Assembly: GCF_001999245.1 (NCBI RefSeq)
Contig: NZ_CP019630.1
Span: forward strand, 1,054,001-1,118,000
Reading direction: 5' to 3'
DNA length: 64,000 nucleotides
From: Roseibium algicola
GTDB taxonomy: Bacteria; Pseudomonadota; Alphaproteobacteria; Rhizobiales; Stappiaceae
Part shown: positions 17,262-26,980 of the stretch, piece after piece
Numbering within the stretch: the stretch's first letter is position 1
How the letters are laid out: each line of letters begins with the position of its first letter
The notes under the pieces: model-generated
Databases searched by the model: none
Told to the model about the DNA's origin: nothing
Seen by the model: the letters and a program-made list of their open reading frames with translations, nothing else
Made by a program: the position numbers and the translations under genes

Positions 17262-18464
17262 TCAGCTCATTTCTTTCGAACCGTGCGTTTCGGCTCTTTC
17301 TGCAACATCTTCTTCGGGCGGGTCTATTGGCAGGGACAACACGAAGGAGGCTCCTCGGCCGTTTGCCCCCTTTTCCAGACGCAAATCACCACCGTGGTTT
17401 TGAGCAATCGAACGGGATATCGCCAAGCCCAGACCAACCCCCTTGTGCTTGGCACCCGTAAAGGCCCGGAACAGGTTGTCAACCAGCTCTTCGGGAACGC
17501 CCGGGCCGTTGTCCGTAACCCGAAATTCCAGGCGATCTCCATTCCGGCATACGGCCAGCACTACCTTGCGGTCGGCCTGATCGCAGACCGCTTCGCGCGC
17601 ATTGCGCAGCAGGTTGATGAGAATCTGCCGAATCTGCACCGGGTCGGCCATCAGTGGCGGCAGTCCTCTGGCGATCTCGGCCTTCATGATCGATCTGCCA
17701 TTGCCGCTGCCGAGTTCCGCCATTTCCAGGCAGCTGGTGACAAAGTCCCGCACTTCGATCGACTGGCGATTGGGCGTTTTCTTTTCCACCAGTTGACGCA
17801 TGCGCTGGATGATTTCTCCCGCCCGCTCGGCTTCGCGTACCGCCTTGTCGATAACCTCGATGATGAAGGGATCCAGGGACTTATCGGCGCGGGTCTTGCG
17901 CGATACGGATTGCAGGTAGAGCAGTACCGCGGTCAGCGGCTGGTTGAGCTCATGCGCAATCGCCGCGCCCATTTCGTCCAGTGCGCTGATCCGGGTCATG
18001 TGGAGAAGCTGTGCCTGGGTCTTGGCCAACCGGTCTTCCATCTGTCTGCGCGAGCGCAGATCGCGCAGGATGCCGATGAATTGTCGTCCGGCCGGTGTCC
18101 ATGCCTCACCGACAGACAGCTCGATGGGAAAGACCGTACCGTCCTTGTGGCGGGCCTGGACCTCGCGGCCGATACCAATGATCTTCTTATGACCGGTGGT
18201 GAGATAGTTGTTCACGTAGTGATCATGCGCGTTGGCATATTCTGCAGGCATGATCCTGTTGACATTGCGTCCCAGAAGGTCGGCGGCTTCATAACCGAAA
18301 AGCCGTTCGCAGGCCTTGTTGAAGGCCAGCACCTGCGCACGGTCATTGATCACGACAATACCGTCGGCCGCGGTATCGAAAACACTGGCAAGACGCGCTT
18401 CCGTTACGGCTGCATTGTCATCATCGTGATCTAAAACGTCGTCGCCCACCGTCCCCGCACCCAA
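17262..18464 (-). CDS. fixL: FixL, heme-PAS oxygen sensor histidine kinase
   Basis: 400-residue soluble kinase; no membrane helices are seen. A heme-binding PAS domain (about 21-140) has the FixL signature with His80 (NAHDHYV) as proximal heme ligand. Arg100 in IIGIGR, 20 residues later, corresponds to the O2-gating Arg220 of Bradyrhizobium FixL. The HisKA domain has His171 in IAHELNQPL. N, G1 (DNGPGVPEE) and G2 (GVGLGLAIS) boxes of the ATPase follow. O2 bound to heme inhibits autophosphorylation; release activates FixJ. Together with fixJ and a FixK-type gene it makes a rhizobial-type cascade. Confidence 0.95.
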   Translation of the reverse strand: MGAGTVGDDVLDHDDDNAAVTEARLASVFDTAADGIVVINDRAQVLAFNKACERLFGYEAADLLGRNVNRIMPAEYANAHDHYVNNYLTTGHKKIIGIGREVQARHKDGTVFPIELSVGEAWTPAGRQFIGILRDLRSRRQMEDRLAKTQAQLLHMTRISALDEMGAAIAHELNQPLTAVLLYLQSVSRKTRADKSLDPFIIEVIDKAVREAERAGEIIQRMRQLVEKKTPNRQSIEVRDFVTSCLEMAELGSGNGRSIMKAEIARGLPPLMADPVQIRQILINLLRNAREAVCDQADRKVVLAVCRNGDRLEFRVTDNGPGVPEELVDNLFRAFTGAKHKGVGLGLAISRSIAQNHGGDLRLEKGANGRGASFVLSLPIDPPEEDVAERAETHGSKEMS

Positions 18465-18526
18465 ATGGAATTCTCATCCCGTCTAGGTTTAAGGGTTTTC
18501 CCGTAGGCCAGCAACCCGTCAGGGCT

Positions 18527-19699
18527 CTAAATCTCTGGTATCCAAGTGCTAATTCGACGCACTGCTTCCTCCAGGTGATCCTCGCGCCGGGCATAACATA
18601 ACCTAAGGTGATGTTCACCGCCCTTGCCGAACGCAGTGCCCGGTGCAAGACCCACACCTGTCTGGCGAACAAGGTCCAACGCAAAGTTGCGCGTGTCCGT
18701 GACGCCCTCAATGGAAAAGAAGAGATAGAACGCGCCGTCGGGCGGCAGCACCTTCACGCGGTTAAGGCCCTGCAATCCCTTGAGAACACAGTCACGCCCC
18801 TTGCGAGCACGTGCGACCTGCTCCTGCAGGAACGCGCGCCCTTCGGTCAGGGCGGCAACGGCGCCCCACTGCGAAAAGGACGGAACACCCGACGTGGAAT
18901 ACTGGATCAGGTTTTCAAACACCTGGCCGAGTTCCGGCGGCGCCGAGATCCAGCCAACCCGCCACCCGGTCATTGCCCAGTTCTTGGACATGGAATTCAC
19001 GAAGATGATGCGGTCGTCTTCCTCGGCGATATCGTAGAAGGAGGGCGAGCGCTCCCCTTCCCCGTAATAGAACAGCGCATAGATTTCGTCCGCGATGATC
19101 CAAAGGTCATGCTTTCGCGCGAGATCCAGAAAAGCCTTCAAGAGGTCTTCGCTTGCGACCCATCCGGTCGGGTTGCAGGGCGAGTTCAGGAAGAGTGCGG
19201 TCGTGTGCGGTGTGATCGCTGCTTCGACATCCTCGATGGCCAGCCGCCAGCCGTCATCCTCCTCCCGCATCGGCACACTGACCGAACGCGCCCCGTGAAT
19301 TTCGATGGCAGCCGATATGTTCGGCCAGGACGGCGTCGGCACGATCACTTCGCGCCCGGCTCCTGCAACCGCCTGCACGGCGAGCTGAATGGACTGCATG
19401 CCCGATCCGGTCACATAGAATCGTTCCGGCGAGAAAGGCTTGCCGTAAAGATCTTGATGATAGGCCGCCAGTGCCTCGCGCAGCTGCGGGATGCCGCGCT
19501 GGTATGTGTAGAACGTCTCGCCCCGGTCGAGCGACGCTTTTGCGGCTGCGCGGATGAACTCGGGCGTCGGCAGATCGCCTTCACCGGCCCAGAGCGGGAT
19601 CAGATCTTTCCGGTCACGTCCGGCATTGAAAACTTCGACGATACCGCTTTCAGGTGCGGTTCTGGCTTCCGGGCTCAATCGCTCGATCAGGCTGGTCAC
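18527..19699 (-). CDS. PLP-dependent aminotransferase, class I/II
   Basis: 390-residue fold-type I aminotransferase of the AspC/AatA-like subgroup. Motifs seen are YTYQRGIPQLREAL, NSPCNPTG, the PLP-binding Asp in IIADEIYA, the Schiff-base Lys239 in NSMSKNWAMTGWR and the C-terminal Arg in HLRLCYA. It transfers amino groups between an amino acid and a 2-oxo acid; substrate cannot be read from sequence. It precedes fixL on the same strand with about 60 bases between, but no functional link to FixLJ is evident. Confidence 0.9.
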   Translation of the reverse strand: MTSLIERLSPEARTAPESGIVEVFNAGRDRKDLIPLWAGEGDLPTPEFIRAAAKASLDRGETFYTYQRGIPQLREALAAYHQDLYGKPFSPERFYVTGSGMQSIQLAVQAVAGAGREVIVPTPSWPNISAAIEIHGARSVSVPMREEDDGWRLAIEDVEAAITPHTTALFLNSPCNPTGWVASEDLLKAFLDLARKHDLWIIADEIYALFYYGEGERSPSFYDIAEEDDRIIFVNSMSKNWAMTGWRVGWISAPPELGQVFENLIQYSTSGVPSFSQWGAVAALTEGRAFLQEQVARARKGRDCVLKGLQGLNRVKVLPPDGAFYLFFSIEGVTDTRNFALDLVRQTGVGLAPGTAFGKGGEHHLRLCYARREDHLEEAVRRISTWIPEI

Positions 19700-19972
19700 G
19701 TGGCAGATCCTTCATTGTCAATTGGCGCCACCTTATCGGGTTTGCTTGCCATTGTTCCATGAAAGGATGTGAAGAAGACTTCACCGAAGGTGATCAATTC
19801 ACATACCTTGGGAGGCCTTTAAAACAGATCAGTCGCAAGGCGAATAGACAGATCGATTTGGCTGTGGTCGGATCGGACAAGGCAGCGTAAGAGGTTGCCG
19901 GGAAACAGGTTCGAGCCGGCCCGCCAAGAGGCCGACGGACCCCATGCCGCTCGGGAGGACGGTTACCAGATC

Positions 19973-22900
19973 ATGCTGCATGGATGGCTCGTGATACTGG
20001 CCGCAACGGCCTACATCCTGTGCTTGTTCGCCATCGCCAGCTTCGGCGACCGGATGCCGCGCCGGTATTCGTCGCGTACGGGCGGCCGCCCCTTCATCTA
20101 CGCCCTGTCGCTTTCGGTCTATTGTACCTCCTGGACCTTCTACGGCTCAGTCGGCAACGCCAGCCGGACGGGCATAGAATTCCTGACCATCTATATCGGC
20201 CCCTTGATTGTTTTCGCGCTCGGATACCCGCTGCTGCAGCGGATCATCCAGATCTCCAAGACAGAAAGCATCACGTCGATCGCCGATTTCATCGGCGCAC
20301 GATACGGCAAGAGCCAGTCGGTCGCAGCACTTGCCACGTTGATTGCGGTCATTGGCGTCATTCCCTACATCGCCCTGCAGCTGAAAGCGGTGTCGCTGTC
20401 GATCACCACCATGATCGGCCCGCTGATTTCCCCCGGTGACATCTTCACGCCGGTGTTCGATGACGTCACCCTGCTGATTGCCCTCGGCATGGCCATCTTC
20501 AGCTGGGCGTTCGGGACAAGACACATTGATGCGACGGAGCACCAGGAAGGGCTGATGCTGGCGATCGCAGCCGAGGCGGTGGTCAAGCTCATTGCCTTTC
20601 TCGCGGTCGGCTTCTGGGTCACCTACTCGCTTTTCGACGGCCCGGTCGATCTGATCCGTTCCATTTCGGAAGCGCCTGAAGTCGCGCAGATTTTCGAAAA
20701 ACCGCTGAACATCGGCAACTGGCTCGTCATGTCGTGCCTGTCGGCCTTTGCGGTGCTCTTGTTGCCGCGCCAGTTCCACGTCACGGTGACGGAGAACAAT
20801 TCAGACGCCGAGCTGCGCCGCGCGACCTGGATGTTTCCGCTCTATCTGGTGCTGATCAACCTGTTCGTGATCCCGATTGCAGCTGCCGGCCTGCTGCGCT
20901 TCGGCCAGGACGTCAATCCGGATACCTTCGTTCTGGCCCTGCCCATAGACGCCGGACACCCGTGGCTTGCCCTCTTTGCCTTCATCGGAGGCCTTTCGGC
21001 GGCAACAGCCATGGTCATCGTGGCGACGGTTGCGCTGGCCATCATGATTTCCAACGACATCGTTGTGCCGCTCCTGCTGCGCCGGCACAGCGAGGACGAC
21101 ATCGTCAACATCGGCGGCCAGGACATGAGCGACCGGCTGCTGACGATCCGCCGCCTCGCCATCTTCGGCATCCTTCTGCTGGCCTATGCCTACTACAAGG
21201 CGGCCGGCAATACCGCGGCGCTCGTTTCCATCGGGCTTCTGTCCTTCGCCGCCATCGCCCAGTTCGCTCCCGCTTTCGTCGGCGCCCTCTTCTGGCGCCG
21301 GGCCACGTCTCTGGGGGCCATCGCCGGGTTGAGCGGCGGGTTTGTCTTCTGGGCCTATACGCTGCTGCTACCGACTTTCGCCAAATCCGGCCTGATTTCC
21401 GACGGTTTCCTGGAAACCGGCCCGTTCGGCATTAGCGAACTGAACCCGCAGGCCCTGCTCGGGATCACCATGGATCCGTTTATCCATGGCACCCTGTGGA
21501 GCCTATTCGTCAACATCGTCCTGTTTGTTGGCGGCTCCTTCCTGAGAAAGCCTCTGCCGGCGGAAACCCTTCAGGCAAACGTCTTCGTACCGGCCGAGTT
21601 TGCACCCTCCCCCAGCCTGCGTTACTGGCGTACGTCCGTTACCGCCGGAGACTTGCAGGCAACCGTCGCGCGCTATCTCGGTGAAGAACGTACGGCCCGT
21701 TCGTTCCGGCGGTTTGCGAGCGAACGAGGTATCGAACTCGATCCGAAAACTTTGGCGGACGCCAACCTGCTGCGCTTTTCCGAGCAGCTTCTGGCAAGCG
21801 CCATTGGCGCGGCCTCGTCCCGCCTTGTGCTGACCTTGATGCTCAAGCGGCACGACCCGTCGACCAAAGGCGCAGTAAAGCTGCTCGACGACGCCTCCAT
21901 CGCCATTCAGTACAACCGCGACCTGCTGCAGACGGCACTCGATCAGGTGCGCCAGGGCATCGGAGTGTTCGACCGGGATCTGCGTCTGATCTGCTGGAAC
22001 AGGCAGTTCCGCGACCTGCTGGGCCTGCCTGCCGAATATGGTCAGGTCGGCACCACACTGGATGCGATCCTGCGTTTCAACGCGGAACGGGGCGAGCATG
22101 GCCCCGGGCCTGTGGAGGCGATCGTCGCCGACCGGATCGAGAAGCTGGTGCTGATCCAGGAAACCTTTCAGGAAAAACTGGAATCGAGCGGAGCGGTGTT
22201 CGAAGTCCGCATCAGTCCGATGCCCGACGGCGGCATCGTGACCACCTATACTGACATCACCGAACGGGTTCTTGCGGAAGAAGCGCTCGCCCGCGCCAAC
22301 GAGACGCTGGAACGCCGGGTCAGGGAACGCACGGAAGAACTCACCCACGTCAACGAGCGCCTGGTGGAGGCCACCCACGCCGCGGAAGAAGCCAATATCG
22401 GCAAGACCCGTTTCCTGGCAGCGGCCGGGCATGACATCCTGCAGCCTCTGAATGCCGCCCGTCTTTACGCCTCGGTTCTGGTCGACAAGCTTAAGGACGG
22501 CGACGACGGCTCGCTGGTCCGCAATGTGGAAATGGCGCTGGAATCGGTCGAGGACATTCTCGGCGCCGTCCTCGATATTTCCAGGCTCGACACCGGCGCC
22601 CTGAAACCGGAACCGACGGTCTTCCGGCTGGACGAACTGCTGCGCGGAATCGACCTTGATTTCCAGCCTGTCGCCAAGGAAAAGGGGTTGGAACTGCGGA
22701 TCGTGCCGACGTCCCTTTCGGTGCGGACAGACAGACGCCTTATGCGGCGCCTGCTGCAGAACCTCGTTTCGAACGCCTTGAAATACACTCAGTCAGGCCG
22801 CGTCCTTGTGGGGTGCCGCCGACGCGGCAATCGGGTGATCGTGGAAATTCACGACACCGGCATGGGCATCCCGAAAAGCAAGCAGAAGGCGATTTTCCAG

Positions 22901-23494
22901 GAATTTCACCGGCTGGATGACGGCATGCGCGTTGCCAAGGGACTGGGGCTAGGCTTGTCCATCGTCGAGCGCATCAGCCACGTTCTGAACCACCCGGTTG
23001 AACTCCGCTCGGAAGCCAACAAGGGCTCGTGCTTCTCGGTCGAACTGCCTCGTTCCGCGGACATGCCCGATCTCGTTCCCATTCCGCAGGCCCCAACCAT
23101 GGCTGGCCAGCTTGATGGTCTTTGCGTTGTGGCCATCGACAACGAGCCGGACATCCTGAGCGGCATGCGCCACCTGCTGACGAACTGGAACTGCAAGGTG
23201 ATTGCAGCTGCCGATGACGTGGAGGCGGCAAACGAGCTCAGCAAAGCCGGCCTGACGCCGGACGTCATACTGGCGGACTATCACCTCGACAATGGCACCG
23301 GTATCGAGGCGATCTTGAAACTGAGATGGAAATTCGGTCGCCAGATCCCCGCGATCCTGATCACCGCGGACCGGAGCCGCCCTGTGCGCACGGAAGCCGA
23401 GGAAAAGGACATCGCCTTCTTCAACAAGCCGCTGAAACCGGCTGCCCTGCGTGCCCATCTGGCCCGCTGCCAGGCAGGCCAGGCGGCCGAATAA
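19973..23494 (+). CDS. Transporter-fused hybrid sensor kinase (CrbS/MxtR-like)
   Basis: 1173-residue membrane protein. Residues about 1-480 are a sodium:solute symporter (SLC5) domain with some 13 helices. A PAS domain (about 650-760) and a short coiled coil follow. HisKA has His820 in AAAGHDILQPL. The ATPase domain has NLVSNALKYT, DTGMGIP and GLGLGLSIV. A C-terminal receiver has Asp1102 in ILADYHLD. This architecture matches CrbS/MxtR, which with a NarL-type partner controls acetate use (acs) in Vibrio and Pseudomonas. A NarL-type gene lies 2.8 kb away on the other strand. The frame is open from a TTG at 19895; ATG 19973 is preferred. Confidence 0.85.
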   Translation: MLHGWLVILAATAYILCLFAIASFGDRMPRRYSSRTGGRPFIYALSLSVYCTSWTFYGSVGNASRTGIEFLTIYIGPLIVFALGYPLLQRIIQISKTESITSIADFIGARYGKSQSVAALATLIAVIGVIPYIALQLKAVSLSITTMIGPLISPGDIFTPVFDDVTLLIALGMAIFSWAFGTRHIDATEHQEGLMLAIAAEAVVKLIAFLAVGFWVTYSLFDGPVDLIRSISEAPEVAQIFEKPLNIGNWLVMSCLSAFAVLLLPRQFHVTVTENNSDAELRRATWMFPLYLVLINLFVIPIAAAGLLRFGQDVNPDTFVLALPIDAGHPWLALFAFIGGLSAATAMVIVATVALAIMISNDIVVPLLLRRHSEDDIVNIGGQDMSDRLLTIRRLAIFGILLLAYAYYKAAGNTAALVSIGLLSFAAIAQFAPAFVGALFWRRATSLGAIAGLSGGFVFWAYTLLLPTFAKSGLISDGFLETGPFGISELNPQALLGITMDPFIHGTLWSLFVNIVLFVGGSFLRKPLPAETLQANVFVPAEFAPSPSLRYWRTSVTAGDLQATVARYLGEERTARSFRRFASERGIELDPKTLADANLLRFSEQLLASAIGAASSRLVLTLMLKRHDPSTKGAVKLLDDASIAIQYNRDLLQTALDQVRQGIGVFDRDLRLICWNRQFRDLLGLPAEYGQVGTTLDAILRFNAERGEHGPGPVEAIVADRIEKLVLIQETFQEKLESSGAVFEVRISPMPDGGIVTTYTDITERVLAEEALARANETLERRVRERTEELTHVNERLVEATHAAEEANIGKTRFLAAAGHDILQPLNAARLYASVLVDKLKDGDDGSLVRNVEMALESVEDILGAVLDISRLDTGALKPEPTVFRLDELLRGIDLDFQPVAKEKGLELRIVPTSLSVRTDRRLMRRLLQNLVSNALKYTQSGRVLVGCRRRGNRVIVEIHDTGMGIPKSKQKAIFQEFHRLDDGMRVAKGLGLGLSIVERISHVLNHPVELRSEANKGSCFSVELPRSADMPDLVPIPQAPTMAGQLDGLCVVAIDNEPDILSGMRHLLTNWNCKVIAAADDVEAANELSKAGLTPDVILADYHLDNGTGIEAILKLRWKFGRQIPAILITADRSRPVRTEAEEKDIAFFNKPLKPAALRAHLARCQAGQAAE

Positions 23495-23538
23495 GCCGGG
23501 TTGGAGCCTGGGTCCCGGACGCTGTCAGCACCAATGCA

Positions 23539-26031
23539 TCAGGAAGCTGAGCGGAGCGCTCCAGGGTTCTTCGGCGCAGTGCTCGGCGAACGGTCCTGCC
23601 AGTCTTCCCTGCGTATCTGGGCGACCCGCATCGGATTGGGATCCGGCTTGCCGAAGTAATAGCCTTGCATGGTGTCGCAGCCGAGCGTGCGCAAAGCATC
23701 CACCTGAAACTGGCGCTCCACGCCTTCTGCCGTGACTTCCAGACCAAGGTTATGCGCAAGCGCAATGACTGCAGAGATGATCGCCAGACCGTCGCTGCGT
23801 TCGCCGATCTCATCGACGAAGGATTTGTCGATCTTGATCTTGTCGAACTTGTAGTGCCGCAGATACGAAAGAGACGAATAGCCCGTGCCGAAGTCGTCCA
23901 GCGCGATGCGGATACCAAGGTCACGCAATTTCTGCAGCTTGATCGATGCTGTGCCGAAGTCGCGCAGGAACACGGATTCGGTTATTTCCAGGACAAGGCG
24001 TTCCGGCGGGAACCCCGTTTCCTGCAGCACGGTCAGGATCTGTTCCACCAGATTTGGATCCATGAACTGGACCGGCGACAGGTTGACCGCAACGCTCTCC
24101 AGCTCGGGACATTGGGCCGCCGCTGCACAGGCTTTCCTCAGAACCCAACTGCCGAGCGGCAGTATCAGACCGGCGTGTTCGGCAATCGGAATGAACACGT
24201 CCGGCGGCACCTCACCACGCTCGGGATGCAGCCAGCGGAGCAGGACCTCGCTGGACACCACCTTGCCGGACCGGGCGTCCACGATCGGCTGAAAATCGAC
24301 ATTGAGCTTGCCGTATTCGAATGCTTCGCGCAGATCCGATTCCAGTTCGCGGCGTTCGCGGACCTCACGCTCCATGTCCTGCTCGAAGGCGAGCGACCGT
24401 CCCCGGCCGCCTTCCTTTGCCTTGTAAAGCGCAATGTCAGCCTTGCGCATCAGATCGTCGACAGTGTCCTTGCTATCGCACAGACGGGTGAACCCGACGG
24501 TGGCGCCAATGGCGAAGTCGCGACGGCCAATCCGGAAAGGCTTGCGTGTCACGGCAACCAGTTCCTCGGCAAATGCAAGAGCCGCCTGATCGCTGACGAA
24601 ACGGCCGAGCGCGGCGAATTCGTCGCCACCGAAACGCGCGAGCATCGTTCTGCCTTCGCCAAGGGCGGTAAACCGGCTTGCGACCTGCCGCAGAAGTTCA
24701 TCCCCTGCCGGGTGTCCGCTGGTATCGTTCACGACCTTGAAATTGTCGAGGTCAATGAGGAAGAGCGTCAGTGTGTTCTGGCCATTCTGGTTTTGCTCTT
24801 CCAGTTGCGCTTCGGCCTGTTTCAGGAACCAGCTCCGATTGCCGATCCCCGTCAGGGAATCGTGCTCGGCCAGGTGAGAAACAAGGGCGCTTGCCCTGCG
24901 GGCTTCGGTGATGTCGGAAGCAACACCGCGGTAACCGGTAAAGGAACCATGGTCGTCGTAGACCGGACGTGCTGCCAGGGACCACCAGCGTTCCTCGCCG
25001 TTCACGTCCACCCCGATGACGATTTCGCGGAAGGCCTGCTGACGCTTCATGGCGTTTTCCAGCCTGGTCACGGCGGACCGCGCATCGTTCTCGTCCAGGG
25101 AATAGGCCAGATCGACCATGCGCATGGTTTCCAGTTCTGCCCGGTCCCGGCCGCTGGCATGTAAGAACCGGTCGGAAATGGAATGCAGATTACCGTGGCT
25201 ATCCGATTTCCAGAGCCAGTCGCTGGACTTTTCCTCGAACTCGTTCAGCAGCAGGGCGATCAGTTCACCGCGTTGTTCCAGCTCGGCTTCAGCAAGAAAA
25301 TGGGAGGCAAACAGCCAGCCTGCCGAAGCAACGCTGCCGACCACCACCAGCGTGTAGCTGCTCAACAGGAAGACCAGCGGCCACAGCTCCGCGCTGCGTC
25401 CGATTGCGAACGATACGAGCGATGCAAGGAAAAGGATCGCAACCCAGCGAAAGGCTGCCTGCGGCACGGTTGCCAGAGTAAAACCGCCACCACACAGCAT
25501 GCCGGTGGTGACGCAGGAGGCAATCCAGATGCCGTCCGGATCGCCATAGCCGAATGCGGCAATTGGAACGACCGCCCAAAGACCACTGAAAATCGTCGCG
25601 TGCAAGACCGCCTTGTTCAGCGATCGCCGCGAGGCAAGATGAATAGGCGATCTGTTCGCTTTCAGCCACTTGTACAGGGTGTAGGCAAGAAAAGCTCCAA
25701 TGGCCGCAATCCAGACCGCAATGAAACTGAACGGCATGAAGTGCTGAAACGCGAGCGTAATGACGATTACGTTGACGACGTTTGCCAGCACGATAAAGGG
25801 TGTCAGGCGCGCGATACTTGCGATCTGCGCTGCACGTACCTTGCGGGCGAGGAGTTCGTCGACCACCGGGTGACCGAACGCGAGCATGAAGGCGCGAACA
25901 GGATTGCTTTCCTGCTGTCCGGTCTGCGTGTCCGCGTCAGACTGGAAGTCCACCTTGAGCTGACGACCGGGCAACACGAAGGCCATGCCGATCGTCTTGA
26001 AGATCAGTCGCCAATTGAAGCTGGACCGCAT
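23539..26031 (-). CDS. Membrane PAS-GGDEF-EAL cyclic-di-GMP protein
   Basis: 830 residues. About five or six helices occupy 70-245, then PAS (about 265-380), GGDEF (385-550) and EAL (565-815) domains. The cyclase motif is intact (GGDEF, 468-472) but the inhibitory RxxD site is replaced by RTML. The EAL motif reads EVL (595-597), yet the other phosphodiesterase residues are present: NLSP, LEITES, DDFGTGYSS, KIDKSF and AEGVE. Both activities are therefore possible. It is convergent with the hybrid kinase gene (44-base gap) and downstream of the NarL-type gene, from which a terminator separates it. Confidence 0.9.
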   Translation of the reverse strand: MRSSFNWRLIFKTIGMAFVLPGRQLKVDFQSDADTQTGQQESNPVRAFMLAFGHPVVDELLARKVRAAQIASIARLTPFIVLANVVNVIVITLAFQHFMPFSFIAVWIAAIGAFLAYTLYKWLKANRSPIHLASRRSLNKAVLHATIFSGLWAVVPIAAFGYGDPDGIWIASCVTTGMLCGGGFTLATVPQAAFRWVAILFLASLVSFAIGRSAELWPLVFLLSSYTLVVVGSVASAGWLFASHFLAEAELEQRGELIALLLNEFEEKSSDWLWKSDSHGNLHSISDRFLHASGRDRAELETMRMVDLAYSLDENDARSAVTRLENAMKRQQAFREIVIGVDVNGEERWWSLAARPVYDDHGSFTGYRGVASDITEARRASALVSHLAEHDSLTGIGNRSWFLKQAEAQLEEQNQNGQNTLTLFLIDLDNFKVVNDTSGHPAGDELLRQVASRFTALGEGRTMLARFGGDEFAALGRFVSDQAALAFAEELVAVTRKPFRIGRRDFAIGATVGFTRLCDSKDTVDDLMRKADIALYKAKEGGRGRSLAFEQDMEREVRERRELESDLREAFEYGKLNVDFQPIVDARSGKVVSSEVLLRWLHPERGEVPPDVFIPIAEHAGLILPLGSWVLRKACAAAAQCPELESVAVNLSPVQFMDPNLVEQILTVLQETGFPPERLVLEITESVFLRDFGTASIKLQKLRDLGIRIALDDFGTGYSSLSYLRHYKFDKIKIDKSFVDEIGERSDGLAIISAVIALAHNLGLEVTAEGVERQFQVDALRTLGCDTMQGYYFGKPDPNPMRVAQIRREDWQDRSPSTAPKNPGALRSAS

Positions 26032-26224
26032 TTTCTCTCCGGGTGGCTACTCGCACTCTGCGTGGCAGCGCCCCGCAGCAATGACGGTTACAGCCATTCC
26101 CTGAAATTACGGTAAAAACAGTGGTCTGGATTCCGCTATGTTTTTGCAATCCTGACTGGAAAGCTCGCCCTCAAGGCCTACAGAAATTGCATCCGGGCAG
26201 GTCGATCTCAGCACGCAAAGCAGA

Positions 26225-26252
26225 AAACGGTCTCCCGCATTGGAGACCGTTT
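26225..26252 (-). terminator. Terminator of the NarL-type regulator gene
   Basis: AAACGGTCTCC and GGAGACCGTTT form a perfect 11-bp stem with a 6-base loop. On the minus strand it is followed by TCTGCTTTG. It lies 45 bases after the regulator stop and before the GGDEF-EAL gene. Confidence 0.75.
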
Positions 26253-26296
26253 CCAGGTGGAGCAGCCAGAAAGCAACGTGGCGCGTGTGCCTGGCG

Positions 26297-26980
26297 TTAC
26301 TGAGCCTGGGCAGCCTCGGCGGTTTCGCCGCCAACCTGCCACTGCCCGGCCTCGATCTTGGACGCTGCAATAACGGCCTGGGTTCTGCTTTCCACGCCAA
26401 GCTTTTGCAGGATCGCGGATACATGGGCCTTTACGGTCGCTTCCGAAACGGACAGTTCGTAGGCAATCTGCTTGTTCAGAAGACCTTCAGACAGCATCAT
26501 CAGAACACGAACCTGTTGGGGGGTAAGCGTTGCAAGGCGCTGGACCAGATCACCGCTGCCATCGTCGGCGGCAAGGTCGACATCCGGCGGGGTCCACATG
26601 TTGCCGGACATGACCTCCGAAATCGCCTCGCGAATGACATCGATCCCGTGAGACTTCGGAATGAAGCCGGAAGCTCCGAATTCAACCGCGCGCCGGATGG
26701 CCTGCGGATCTTCATTGGCCGAGACCACGACCACCGGAACGCCGGAATATTGGGCCCGCAGGTACATAAGCCCGGAAAAGCCGCGCATGCCGGGCATGGA
26801 CAGATCAAGCAGGATGAGATCGACTTCGCCATCCTGTTCCAGCTTGGCCGTAACGTCCTCCAACGCACCGGCTTCCTCGATCACAGCATCGGGGTATTGT
26901 GTTTCGAGCGTTTGACGCAGAGCACCCCGGAACAGGGGATGATCATCCGCGATGATGAACCGATACGATGTCGCCGACAC
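26297..26980 (-). CDS. NarL/LuxR-family response regulator (CrbR/ErdR-like)
   Basis: 227-residue regulator. The receiver has the acidic pair in IIADDHPLFRGAL, phosphoacceptor Asp in LILLDLSMPGM, SANED and the lysine in GFIPKSHG. A LuxR helix-turn-helix (LTPQQVRVLMML...NKQIAYELSVSEATVKAHVS) occupies about 148-210. The beginning closely resembles CrbR/ErdR, the partner of CrbS-type kinases. A GTG start at 26980 follows GGGAGGAATAACAAC. With the transporter-fused kinase nearby, it probably controls acetyl-CoA synthetase or related carbon-overflow genes outside this window. Confidence 0.88.
   Translation of the reverse strand: MSATSYRFIIADDHPLFRGALRQTLETQYPDAVIEEAGALEDVTAKLEQDGEVDLILLDLSMPGMRGFSGLMYLRAQYSGVPVVVVSANEDPQAIRRAVEFGASGFIPKSHGIDVIREAISEVMSGNMWTPPDVDLAADDGSGDLVQRLATLTPQQVRVLMMLSEGLLNKQIAYELSVSEATVKAHVSAILQKLGVESRTQAVIAASKIEAGQWQVGGETAEAAQAQ

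Noticed and set aside
17172..18434. 420-codon open frame opposite fixL
   Set aside because: fixL has all domain motifs on the other strand; this frame has none.
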